This document shows, piece after piece, positions 1 to 8,164 of a DNA stretch of 64,000 nucleotides; positions within the stretch are counted from its first letter, which is position 1, and each line of letters opens with the position of its first letter. Position numbers and translations under genes: made by a program. The stretch is from contig NZ_CP107008.1 in NCBI RefSeq assembly GCF_025725685.1, forward strand, positions 2,418,001-2,482,000, read 5' to 3'. The notes beneath the pieces are model-generated. The model was not told where the DNA came from, did not search any database, and saw only the letters and a list, made by a program, of their open reading frames with translations. Source of the DNA: Halomonas sp. M4R1S46. GTDB taxonomy: Bacteria; Pseudomonadota; Gammaproteobacteria; Pseudomonadales; Halomonadaceae.

Positions 1-660
1 TATAGTTCCCATTTTGAGAAAGGAGTCATAATAGACTCTCTCTCCATCGATTACAAAATACCCTCCACCTTTCCTATAGTCACATGAGTCATCATCACCT
101 TTCTGGCTCATGACTATCAGCGGCTGGAAATACGCATCCACTCCGTATTTTTCGACAACCGTCGGTACATAATCATCCACGTGCTCAGCCATGTGACCTC
201 CTCCTGCGGGGTAATGATGCACCCTGGAAGCCGTCCAGAATCCATCCTGAACACTATCAATCGCAAAGTCTTTGTCAAACCCCGTGACGATATTCCGGAT
301 CATGGCGGCCTGCCTGAAAGCATTTCTCAAGCCATATATATCAGGAGAAAAGATCGGATTATAAAATGTCCTCACACACTTGGATAAATCCTTTTCCCTG
401 AGCTCTCCTCCACCTATCGATAACTTTTGGTAGTTTTTTTGAATACTCTCCGGTGATTCGCCGGTCGCTGGCTTGTCATTATCGATTGAAAAAGCATTCC
501 TGAGAGCCTTCTTTCCTTCAAGAATTTCATCCTCGGTTATCAACCCAGTTATGATGGCAAAACTATTCTCATCAAGGACCGACCGCAACTTTTCATCATC
601 GAGATCACTGAGGTTAGTAACAGAAAAAAAAACTCGGTCAATATCAGTATGCGACAGCAT
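1..660 (-). CDS. 2-oxoglutarate/Fe(II) oxygenase-like protein, C-terminus beyond window
   Basis: This open frame starts at ATG 660-658 and runs off the left edge after about 220 codons with no stop. A GAAGGG ribosome site lies just upstream, and the start overlaps the end of the preceding gene by 17 bp, suggesting translational coupling. A YPAGGG segment is followed by a possible iron-binding H-x-D (H160, D162). The block aligns by eye with the same region of the 1678-2451 product (YPSGGG then HMD, later a GG-FF/YF strand), so the two look like paralogous cupin-fold oxygenases. The distal His and Arg expected in this superfamily lie outside the window. The substrate is unknown; membership of the glycan operon suggests hydroxylation of a sugar substituent. 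The family call rests on motifs and similarity to its neighbour only. Confidence 0.6.
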   Translation of the reverse strand, partial: MLSHTDIDRVFFSVTNLSDLDDEKLRSVLDENSFAIITGLITEDEILEGKKALRNAFSIDNDKPATGESPESIQKNYQKLSIGGGELREKDLSKCVRTFYNPIFSPDIYGLRNAFRQAAMIRNIVTGFDKDFAIDSVQDGFWTASRVHHYPAGGGHMAEHVDDYVPTVVEKYGVDAYFQPLIVMSQKGDDDSCDYRKGGGYFVIDGERVYYDSFLKMGTI

Positions 661-1633
661 GTCCCTTCTCCCAGAAGCGATTCGCGGCTGACTTCAAGTT
701 TTCACTTGATGTCATCACCATTCCAAGCCCACCCTTTCCATATTCATTTCCACTGTAGACGACATAAACAAATCCCTTGTGCTCGAATGCTGACGGATAG
801 CACTGGGAATCATGATCCCAGTCACCGAGGACATCTCTAGAGAGCCGATAAGGTAATCTGTGCCAAGTCAATCCATCACGGGAAACGGCATGAAATATTC
901 GATAGTACTCACCCCTGGCACAAAACCACATATGAAAGGTGTCTTCCAGCTTTAGTACTGACGGGTGACAGACCGAATGCTCCTCGGGCCCGAAACCGAT
1001 GCGGTCGACATAGTCACGATGCCAACGCTCTCCATCCTCGGACTCCGCATACCGAATCAAGTACCGATGTCCGGCCGAAACGCTATCTGTCTTCCTGTAC
1101 CACTCGATAAAACTTGTGTACCACATTCTCCATTTTCTACCCTCCAGTGTTACGAATGTCGAGCCGATAGAAAAGGGCTCATCATCGGTCCGATGCATGA
1201 CGGGTGCCCTGGATATCCGAATAAAGTTTTGTCCACCATCATGGCTTATAGCTCTTCCCAAATGATTCTGAAACCCTGTGGAGCAAGTTGCTACCCAGCC
1301 TGTATAAAAGAGGTGCAGTACCTCTCCATCTGAAACAACACAGGGATATGACACCCCATCCTCATCAAAAGAACCCAGACTACCATGTGACAGACAGGGT
1401 CTGTGTGCAATGTCGATGACGGATGCCTTTCCCTCCAGGTCCACCAGTATCCTTCCGATAAGCGAGCGGTTCTTGTCATCTCTGCCTGTTATGTAGCACC
1501 AGAAGAGTCCAGCCCTGGGCCCCTCGACAATTGATGATGCCCCTGTATAGTGTCTCAACCATTTCGGGTGTGATAACGAAGGTTTGATCAATAAACCGAG
1601 AGGTTGCCAATCAATATTTAGTACTTCATTCAT
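644..1633 (-). CDS. Five-bladed beta-propeller glycosidase-like protein
   Basis: A 329-residue soluble protein with no signal peptide. It carries recurring aromatic strand motifs of GH43/GH32/GH130-like propellers: LFYTGW, RMWYTSF, HMWFCARG, then VVYSGNEYGKGG near the C-terminus. S-DG--W turns (for example SRDGLTWHR) are typical of such propellers. Similar cytoplasmic propeller proteins are common in O-antigen and capsule clusters, where their reaction is usually unproven; they may bind or transfer sugars rather than hydrolyse glycans. The ATG at 1633 has an AGGTGA site at good spacing. It lies 44 bp downstream of the 1678-2451 gene and overlaps the next one, so all are probably co-transcribed. 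No catalytic residues could be assigned. Confidence 0.6.
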   Translation of the reverse strand: MNEVLNIDWQPLGLLIKPSLSHPKWLRHYTGASSIVEGPRAGLFWCYITGRDDKNRSLIGRILVDLEGKASVIDIAHRPCLSHGSLGSFDEDGVSYPCVVSDGEVLHLFYTGWVATCSTGFQNHLGRAISHDGGQNFIRISRAPVMHRTDDEPFSIGSTFVTLEGRKWRMWYTSFIEWYRKTDSVSAGHRYLIRYAESEDGERWHRDYVDRIGFGPEEHSVCHPSVLKLEDTFHMWFCARGEYYRIFHAVSRDGLTWHRLPYRLSRDVLGDWDHDSQCYPSAFEHKGFVYVVYSGNEYGKGGLGMVMTSSENLKSAANRFWEKGHAVAY

Positions 1634-1677
1634 TTGATCACCTGAAACATAAATGGTGCCGATCGACGACTCAACAA

Positions 1678-2451
1678 TTATAATCCAAGGTCTACTGAAT
1701 CGGATATCCCCTGTGTACTGGTCAGTTTATTAACAGCGAACAAAGCTATCCATCGTCCGTTGAAGTCTTCCCATTTTTTTTCGAGATGCGGATCGACAGG
1801 GGCAACACCGTGTACCATCTGGGCATTGAAAAAAGTAACCTCTCCCCAATCACTGTACTCATCGATCTGCACGATCTCACCATCATTATTGACAAAAAAG
1901 GCACCGCCAACGCAGAAGTCTTCTCCCTTACGGCAGAGAAGCATGGTAGGTACTGCAAGCTGATGGCGATCAACTGGATCCATGTGTTTGTTCATCGCAC
2001 CTCCACCAGATGGATAATATTGGAACGATAATCTTGACGTACACCCAAGTTCCGGTTTTACGGAAAGAAAACTATCGGCAGGAAGTCCGCTGATGAGATT
2101 TTTTAACAAATAAACCTTCTTGAATACTTCAAAGAGTCCAAACAAGTCATCATTCCATGGAAAAAAAGAAAACTGATGAAAGCACCCTTTTACATAGGAT
2201 CTCGCATCCCAATTATTCACTCTGTGAAAATTGGGGCAACCTTCATCAATCGGATGATAGGCAGGTAGAGAATGTTTTCCGACTGATATCAAGTAATTTC
2301 TTATCCGCTCCAGAAGTTTACGGTCTATACCACTATCGAATATAAAAACATCTCCCTTACGAACCCCTTCTCTGACATACTTTATGATCTCAGGCCTGAT
2401 CAGCGCTTCATCTATCCCCCCCATCTTGACGATGTCTTTAGGAATGTTCAT
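1678..2451 (-). CDS. 2-oxoglutarate/Fe(II)-dependent oxygenase-like protein
   Basis: 257 residues. After YYPSGGG it has H156-x-D158, then a glycine-rich FF strand, H214 in MVHGVAP and R233 in GRWIAL. That order (HxD, distal His, then Arg for the 2-oxoglutarate carboxylate) is the facial-triad layout of non-heme Fe(II)/2OG oxygenases. The N-terminal 130 residues have no feature I recognise. GGAGGG lies 3 nt before the ATG at 2451. It follows the amidohydrolase gene by 32 bp. The partial gene at the left edge appears paralogous. It probably hydroxylates or desaturates a small substrate made or activated by the neighbouring ATP-grasp and amidohydrolase enzymes; the substrate is unknown. Confidence 0.62.
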   Translation of the reverse strand: MNIPKDIVKMGGIDEALIRPEIIKYVREGVRKGDVFIFDSGIDRKLLERIRNYLISVGKHSLPAYHPIDEGCPNFHRVNNWDARSYVKGCFHQFSFFPWNDDLFGLFEVFKKVYLLKNLISGLPADSFLSVKPELGCTSRLSFQYYPSGGGAMNKHMDPVDRHQLAVPTMLLCRKGEDFCVGGAFFVNNDGEIVQIDEYSDWGEVTFFNAQMVHGVAPVDPHLEKKWEDFNGRWIALFAVNKLTSTQGISDSVDLGL

Positions 2452-2483
2452 AAACCCTCCATTTATAATACTTTGTTAATCAA

Positions 2484-3281
2484 CTAATTTCGAGAGAGCC
2501 AATCATGCAGCATGTTGTGAAGATTATTATGGAGTATGTTATTTATCTTTTCTTCTGGAAGTCCGTCAACTATACCAAGTGCAACTTCCAAACATTCCCG
2601 TGGCGTATATTCGGGAAAATCAGAGCCTAATGTCATACGCTGATCCAGCGTACGGCATATGAATCTGATATCCATATCCAGCGAACTTCCTCTGTACCTC
2701 ATCATGGAAAAAGAGAGATCCAGCATCAGGTTGCTTCTCATTCGAACTATCTCATAGACGTCCAGCATGCTTGTGCCACCGCCATGCAATAATATAATCT
2801 TCGTATCGGGGCAAGCTTGTGCAATCTTGTCGATGACATCTGGCGTATGCTTTGTCGTGATACTGAGCTGCCTAAAAAGCGTGTCAACAAAGACAACCAG
2901 ATTAAATCTGGCCGCTTCCTGTATTGCATATAAAGCTCTATTGTCGAGCGGGTCGTACCCGTTCAGTCTTGGGTGAAGCTTTATGCCGGCAAAGTTTCTT
3001 TCGTAAAGTTCGGATAGTTCTTTCCTGATGGAGTGCGGAGTTTCATGAGTAGATGGATCGAAACCTGCGATGGGTACAAATAGTTCAGGATACTCTTTCG
3101 CGACCTCTTCTAGATAAGCATTGTCCTGATAGCCATGGATATTGACCAGGCATGCACGATAGCCGGAGATTTTGCCGGCTTCTTTCAATAGACGATCAAG
3201 GCTGGCATCAAAATGATTTCTACCTAACCAGGTTCCATCAGGAGAAACGTGTGTCAAGGAGTCGAAGAAAGGGCTGTTCAT
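2484..3281 (-). CDS. Amidohydrolase-family (TIM-barrel) metal-dependent hydrolase
   Basis: 265 residues resembling the amidohydrolase-2 family. Likely metal and active-site segments in order are DSLTHV near the N-terminus, VNIHGY, GIKLHPRLNGY (about residue 100), IILLHGGGTS (about 165) and GSDFPEYTP (about 220). The final Asp in GSDFPE matches the conserved barrel-strand-8 Asp of the family. The canonical N-terminal H-x-H is not intact (T-H only), as in some decarboxylase-like members. The ATG at 3281 follows the ATP-grasp stop by 1 nt, so the two are tightly coupled. A decarboxylase, lactonase or amidase acting on the group handled by the ATP-grasp enzyme is possible, but substrate and reaction cannot be read from sequence. 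Confidence 0.7.
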   Translation of the reverse strand: MNSPFFDSLTHVSPDGTWLGRNHFDASLDRLLKEAGKISGYRACLVNIHGYQDNAYLEEVAKEYPELFVPIAGFDPSTHETPHSIRKELSELYERNFAGIKLHPRLNGYDPLDNRALYAIQEAARFNLVVFVDTLFRQLSITTKHTPDVIDKIAQACPDTKIILLHGGGTSMLDVYEIVRMRSNLMLDLSFSMMRYRGSSLDMDIRFICRTLDQRMTLGSDFPEYTPRECLEVALGIVDGLPEEKINNILHNNLHNMLHDWLSRN

Positions 3282-3282
3282 G

Positions 3283-4479
3283 TTAGCTCATCTCATATTC
3301 TACATAATCGCAAGCAACCTTCATGACTGCTTCTAGCCTTTCAATATTCTCGGCTTTACCGATCACGAATGCTTTCCTTCCGTCAGCATCTCGAATCACA
3401 GGTATATGGCAATCCGGCAGATATTCACAATTTATTTTCACTACTTCATTCAGCTTGGCAATTTTGTCGATCCCTTTGATTCCCTTCATTAAACCGGCCG
3501 GAGGAATCAAGTATCTGATAGCCGCCGCATGACTATGCGTTCGTTGCGTTTGAGGTTCGGTCCCCATGCAAAGGCTGATGGCTGCAGAAACCATGTTTAT
3601 TCCACTAGCAAGTGGGATAAGGTCCGTCGTAATGAAGCCTCCACCCAACCGTGCCCCCACTTCGACAAGAACAGGGACGCCTTCATCGACCTTGAATTCA
3701 ATGTGTGCCGGACTATTGTCGATGCCAATGCCATTGATTACGGAGTAGAGAAACTGCTTGACTTCCGACCATTCCTGGTCATCAAATATATAAGGAATAT
3801 TGTGGCCCACTTCCATATAAAAGGGGTGTCCGGATGTAATCTTCTCAGTTATCGCAATCACTTGTGTTATACCACGAGATGTTATGGTTTCTGCCGAGTA
3901 TTCCTTACCTGATATGTATGATTCTATTATTACTCCTCCGTTCTTGCTGAATTTACATGCATGAGCCAGTGCATCATTCAACTGCGAAACGCTATCTCCC
4001 TTTCTTATACAGGTAACGCCGCGCCCACCAGAGCTGCAGGTGGGTTTCACGACCACGGGAATCATGGCCATAATTTTATCTATATCGAATCCCGTAGACT
4101 CATATTGAACCAGCCAAGATGGGGAGGTGATGCCACTACCGTGGCAGTGCTGTCGTAGCACCCCCTTGTCGCTGACGATGCTCACCACCTCCTCAGTAAT
4201 CCCGGGAAGTTGATACCTGGAATTCAGAATTCCCACCGCCTTCACAGGGTAATCAGCAGATAGCGTCATAACTCCATCTATCTGGTGTTTTTCCACAATA
4301 TTTCCCAACCCGGAAACATCCTGAAGGTCATGAAAGTAAAAATGATCGGCCAATTCAATACATGGTGCATTACGACTCGGATCGACACCGACAACTTCAA
4401 GGCCACGCTTCTTGGCTTCAAGGTAGGCAGGCCGCTGCATCTGGCCACCACCTAGGATCATAATTACCATGCCTGTCAT
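3283..4479 (-). CDS. ATP-grasp ligase (carboxylate-amine ligase type)
   Basis: About 398 residues from the chosen start. The N-terminal pre-ATP-grasp fold opens with VIMILGGGQMQRPAYLEAKK. VVVKPTCSSGGRGV carries the ATP-binding Lys, an EFKVDEG strand follows, and VLVEVGARLGGGFITTD fits the Mg-binding end of the active site. The start at 4479 is preferred because AAGGA lies 7 nt upstream; an in-frame TTG at 4533 lacks a convincing site. Family members ligate a carboxylate to an amine through an acyl-phosphate. In this operon the obvious amine is the 4-amino group of dTDP-Fuc4N, but that pairing is inference. A C-terminal stretch after residue 300 (AAIRYLIPPAGL) resembles those in amino-acid ligases of peptide natural-product pathways. 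Confidence 0.75.
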   Translation of the reverse strand: MTGMVIMILGGGQMQRPAYLEAKKRGLEVVGVDPSRNAPCIELADHFYFHDLQDVSGLGNIVEKHQIDGVMTLSADYPVKAVGILNSRYQLPGITEEVVSIVSDKGVLRQHCHGSGITSPSWLVQYESTGFDIDKIMAMIPVVVKPTCSSGGRGVTCIRKGDSVSQLNDALAHACKFSKNGGVIIESYISGKEYSAETITSRGITQVIAITEKITSGHPFYMEVGHNIPYIFDDQEWSEVKQFLYSVINGIGIDNSPAHIEFKVDEGVPVLVEVGARLGGGFITTDLIPLASGINMVSAAISLCMGTEPQTQRTHSHAAAIRYLIPPAGLMKGIKGIDKIAKLNEVVKINCEYLPDCHIPVIRDADGRKAFVIGKAENIERLEAVMKVACDYVEYEMS

Positions 4480-4540
4480 CCTGAAATCCTTGCACGAGGC
4501 ATAAAAAATGAGGCCCATTGTCGTATAAATCAAATCACGG

Positions 4541-5719
4541 CTATTCGTGTACTGGCATTGAGGTGATAGGCCTCAGATCATTATTTTTCTCAAAATACTG
4601 CACAATCATGTCGGATATATGATCGACATCGACTTCGTTCATCCCATACCACATCGGAAGTCTTATCAGTTTCGAGCTTTCCGACGTTGTGTAGTCATGG
4701 CACCCAACGAATCGACTTATTCCTCTTGAGGCAGAAGCGGTATGTAAGGGTACGTAATGAGAAACCGCTGATATACCAGCATTGCTCAAGTGTTGCATCA
4801 AGAAGTTGGCAACAGAGTCATCGATGGTCTTTATATAGAAAATATGTGCATTATGACTGCATTCTTGAGGTACGGTCGGAAGAAAAATCATCCCTTCCTT
4901 TTCCAGCTTGGACAAGCGATTAGCATACAACGACCATAACTGACGACGGCTTTCATTGATTTTCTCTACCTGGCCAAGTTGTCCCCATAGATAGGCGGAC
5001 TGAATCTCAGACAAGACAAAGCTGCTTCCAACATCACACCAGCTGTATTTGTCAACTTCTCCTTTCATGAACTGGCTTCTGTTGGTTCCTTTCTCCCTGA
5101 GTATTTCAGCCCTCTCTATAAGTGACTCTTCATTAATGATCAGTAGTCCTCCTTCACCACCACTGGTATAGTTTTTAGTTTCATGGAAGCTGTATGCCCC
5201 CATATGACCTATTGATCCCAGCGCCTTGCTTTTGTAGGAGGCCATCATGCCTTGCGCTGCGTCCTCAATCACATAGATTCCATGCTTATCTGCCACATCC
5301 ATTATGTCATCCATCTCGCATGATACACCCGCATAATGAACAGGCACGATTGCCTTAGTTTTTTCGGTTATCGCCTCTTCAATCAGATTTTCATCTATAT
5401 TCATCGTATCTTGGCGTATGTCCACGAATACAATCTTGGCACCTCGCAGTGCAAACGAGTTGGCAGTGCTTGAAAATGTAAAGCTCGGCATGATGATTTC
5501 ATCGCCCGCCTCGACGTCAATCAACAAGGCCGCCATTTCAAGAGCGTGCGTGCATGATGGTGTCATCAGTGCTCTTGTGAACCCGAATCTTCGCTCGAAC
5601 CATTCCTGACACATCCTTGTATAGTCTCCATTGCCCGCAAGTCTTCCTCCGTGTATGACAGACAAGATATGTGCATCTTCTTGCCCCGTATATAGAGGCT
5701 TATTGAATTGTATTGTCAT
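4541..5719 (-). CDS. wecE: dTDP-4-amino-4,6-dideoxygalactose transaminase (WecE/RffA-like)
   Basis: PLP-dependent DegT/DnrJ/EryC1 aminotransferase converting dTDP-4-keto-6-deoxyglucose to dTDP-4-amino-4,6-dideoxygalactose with glutamate as donor. The sequence tracks E. coli WecE closely from memory: FNKPLYTG, TPSCTHALEMAALL, MPSFTFSSTANSF, FVDIRQDTMNIDE, VPVHYAGVSCEMD, EDAAQGMM, and SFHETKNYTSGGEGG containing the PLP lysine. About 392 residues, normal for the family. The start at 5719 aligns with the WecE N-terminus and has a GGTGGA site; an ATG at 5734 is an alternative. It lies between the WecF-like transferase and the ATP-grasp ligase. No WecD-type N-acetyltransferase accompanies it here. 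Confidence 0.9.
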   Translation of the reverse strand: MTIQFNKPLYTGQEDAHILSVIHGGRLAGNGDYTRMCQEWFERRFGFTRALMTPSCTHALEMAALLIDVEAGDEIIMPSFTFSSTANSFALRGAKIVFVDIRQDTMNIDENLIEEAITEKTKAIVPVHYAGVSCEMDDIMDVADKHGIYVIEDAAQGMMASYKSKALGSIGHMGAYSFHETKNYTSGGEGGLLIINEESLIERAEILREKGTNRSQFMKGEVDKYSWCDVGSSFVLSEIQSAYLWGQLGQVEKINESRRQLWSLYANRLSKLEKEGMIFLPTVPQECSHNAHIFYIKTIDDSVANFLMQHLSNAGISAVSHYVPLHTASASRGISRFVGCHDYTTSESSKLIRLPMWYGMNEVDVDHISDMIVQYFEKNNDLRPITSMPVHE

Positions 5720-5771
5720 CAAGTCCACCATCATTCTTAATGATTAATTGAATCTCTACTACGGGGTGTTT

Positions 5772-6833
5772 TTAATCACAGATGGCACGCAGCTGCTCTT
5801 TCAGGACCGTTGCATTGAACTTTTCCCTGATGATACGGCTATTGCTCACACTTTCTTCTTTACCGATAGGATCGAGATTGAGTTCATTGACATCGAACAC
5901 CACCAAGCCAATATCACCAAGCCGACCTGCCAAGGTTGAAGACTTGTTCATGTATACCTTTTTCCCCAATGCCAGCAACATTATTATATTACCCATCGCC
6001 TGCTGACGTTCATGTGCAAATATGGCAACATCCACATCGTTCAATAATTTCAAATATTCCTTGTATTGCATAAATTCTGTTATTGCACAGAAACGCTCTC
6101 CAAAAATTTCCTTGCCTTTCTCACAGACCTCGAGTGCATATTGCTTGTCACCATATGAAAGTGGTGACAGTACGGTGTAGCCCGTCCCCTGCATACTTTT
6201 CAGTCTTTCGAATACAAATAGATGACGGTTAGATATGGCTGCTGAATTACCAACCATGACCTTGAGAGGTTCTGATTTCTTTATGCTGTCTTTCTCCGGC
6301 TCAGGAACATTATCTGTAATCACATTACTGGTATACATCAGGCATTCAATATGCTTGCCCTTGGCGCCGTACCACTTCCTCGCCAGTTCCACATCACCTG
6401 GTATATAGGTCAATATATGCCCCACCCGTCTGATCACCGAGGACTTGAACACGTCGTACACCGTTCTCGGTAGGTTTTTTTTCTTATTGAAGGCATACAG
6501 CTCGCCCCCCCATATGGACCAATAGCACTTAGCATGCAACCAAGGGTTCACGGCCAAGAATATGATCACATACTTGTTAGTAAATCCATGGAGAACGACT
6601 CTTTTCGATACATATAGCAATCTGATTATTATCGCCAGCTCTTGGATCTTCTGAACTCTCGTGACTTTATTTTCTCCCTGAGGCGTCAAAGGATCATAAA
6701 GTGACCGTTTGCTCCTCCCTTTTATAAAGTATACATTACTGGCATCAGGGAAGTTCTCCTTCACAAAGTCAATAAACGGTGGCATGAACTTGTCTTCGCT
6801 ACACACATGGAGATTGATAATACTGTCTCTCAT
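5772..6833 (-). CDS. wecF: TDP-Fuc4NAc:lipid II transferase-like glycosyltransferase (GT56, WecF)
   Basis: 353 residues with the hallmarks of glycosyltransferase family 56: WSIWGGELYA about one third in, VMVGNSAAISNRHL, PLSYGDKQYA, and VDVAIFAHERQQAMGNI followed by LLALGKKVYM. In enterobacterial common antigen synthesis WecF adds Fuc4NAc to lipid-linked ManNAcA-GlcNAc at the inner membrane. Here it sits with wecE and an rfbB/rffG homologue, but no wecA, wecB, wecC or wecD is visible. The sugar it moves may therefore be a differently N-substituted Fuc4N. ATG at 6833 with AAGG about 8 nt upstream. Codon use is AT-rich like the rest of the island. Confidence 0.85.
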   Translation of the reverse strand: MRDSIINLHVCSEDKFMPPFIDFVKENFPDASNVYFIKGRSKRSLYDPLTPQGENKVTRVQKIQELAIIIRLLYVSKRVVLHGFTNKYVIIFLAVNPWLHAKCYWSIWGGELYAFNKKKNLPRTVYDVFKSSVIRRVGHILTYIPGDVELARKWYGAKGKHIECLMYTSNVITDNVPEPEKDSIKKSEPLKVMVGNSAAISNRHLFVFERLKSMQGTGYTVLSPLSYGDKQYALEVCEKGKEIFGERFCAITEFMQYKEYLKLLNDVDVAIFAHERQQAMGNIIMLLALGKKVYMNKSSTLAGRLGDIGLVVFDVNELNLDPIGKEESVSNSRIIREKFNATVLKEQLRAICD

Positions 6834-7099
6834 ATTGATACCTTAGCTAGTCACGCCAATCCCACAATTTTCTGCGAGCAGCTTTCGCAGATGTAATGCG
6901 CCTTTCCAGGTTAGTTATTTATTCGACCAACCTTGAACGATTATTCACTTAACAATCACAACATATATACGCGTGCAACCATGACTTTGCAGCGGCAAGC
7001 AGTCTAACTGGTCATCGTGAACAGGAGGGAAGTGCTTGTGAATATTAAGTGCTTTGGTGCATAGCTGGTTTCTAGTACGGCCGTATTTATGATTCGACT
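6834..7099 (-). other. AT-rich spacer between rfbB-like gene and wecF-like gene
   Basis: This 266 bp gap holds no open frame with coding character on either strand and no WecD remnant that I could find. It is unusually long for an otherwise tightly packed operon, so it may contain a promoter for wecF and the genes after it. No clear -35/-10 pair or terminator could be assigned. Confidence 0.4.
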
Positions 7100-8164
7100 T
7101 CATGCAACTTCCTTACCCTGCAGTCCTAGCCGTTGACGCTGATAGGAGCCATCCAGGACGTTCCTGCACCACCCAAGATTGTCAAGATACCAGCGAACTG
7201 TCTTGTGAATTCCACTATTGAAGTCTTCGCTTGGCTCCCATCCCAATTCTGTCTTTATCTTTGTGGAATCGATAGCATATCGGCGGTCATGCCCCGGTCG
7301 GTCAGGAACATAGGTAATTAACCCTTGACAGTCTCCGCATCTAGGAACCAGCTCTCCCAAAGCAGAGCATATTGCTTCAACTACCTCTATATTTGTTTTT
7401 TCATTATTACCACCTACATTGTAAGTCTCTCCTAAACGGCCATTCTTCATTACTGTATATATTGCTTTTGCATGATCCTCAACGTACAACCAATCCCTAA
7501 CATGCAGTCCTTTTCCATAAATGGGTAGCGGCAAATTATCTAACGCGTTCAGTATCATCAGGGGTATCAATTTTTCCGGAAATTGAAACGGGCCGTAATT
7601 ATTTGAACAATTCGTTATCAACGCCGGGAAGTCATAGGTTCTTCGCCAGGCACTGACTAGATGATCTGAGCTTGCCTTACTGGCCGCATACGGTGAGCTT
7701 GGTGAATAAGCCGTATCTTCTGTGAATAGCAATTTACTGTTTTCCAGATCCCCAAACACTTCGTCTGTTGATACATGTATGAATCGGAAGATATCCCTTC
7801 TCGTCCTTTCCATATTTTTCCAGTACGCTCGGCTGACTTCCAAAATATTGTAGGTCCCTACGATATTGGTATTAATGAAGTCCGCCGGGCCATCTATAGA
7901 GCGATCCACATGACTCTCTGCCGCCAAATGAATTACAGCATCGGGTTGATATTTTTCAAACACCGACTCTAGACTGGCATTATCTAGTATATCAACTTTC
8001 TCGAATTTATATCTGGAATCGCGCTCCACATCCTTCAATGAGTCAAGATTACCAGCATAAGTCAACTTGTCGATATTTATCACAGAGTCTTCCGTGGCAT
8101 TAACGATAAACCGTATTAGATTGCTACCAATGAACCCCGCCCCTCCTGTAATTGCTATTCTCAT
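7100..8164 (-). CDS. rfbB: dTDP-glucose 4,6-dehydratase (RmlB/RffG)
   Basis: Extended SDR enzyme converting dTDP-glucose to dTDP-4-keto-6-deoxyglucose, the substrate of the WecE-like aminotransferase. Visible features: NAD-binding GGAGFIGSNLI at the N-terminus, HLAAESHVDRSI, FIHVSTDEVFGDL (active-site Thr-Asp-Glu), YAASKASSDHLV (catalytic Tyr and Lys) and NNYGPFQFPEKLIP. About 354 residues, normal length. The start at 8164 is chosen because GGAGGG lies 5 nt upstream; a GTG at 8182 would add six residues. No rmlA, rmlC or rmlD is in the window, so thymidylyltransferase must be encoded elsewhere. It is the first gene of the island in transcription order. Confidence 0.93.
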   Translation of the reverse strand: MRIAITGGAGFIGSNLIRFIVNATEDSVINIDKLTYAGNLDSLKDVERDSRYKFEKVDILDNASLESVFEKYQPDAVIHLAAESHVDRSIDGPADFINTNIVGTYNILEVSRAYWKNMERTRRDIFRFIHVSTDEVFGDLENSKLLFTEDTAYSPSSPYAASKASSDHLVSAWRRTYDFPALITNCSNNYGPFQFPEKLIPLMILNALDNLPLPIYGKGLHVRDWLYVEDHAKAIYTVMKNGRLGETYNVGGNNEKTNIEVVEAICSALGELVPRCGDCQGLITYVPDRPGHDRRYAIDSTKIKTELGWEPSEDFNSGIHKTVRWYLDNLGWCRNVLDGSYQRQRLGLQGKEVA

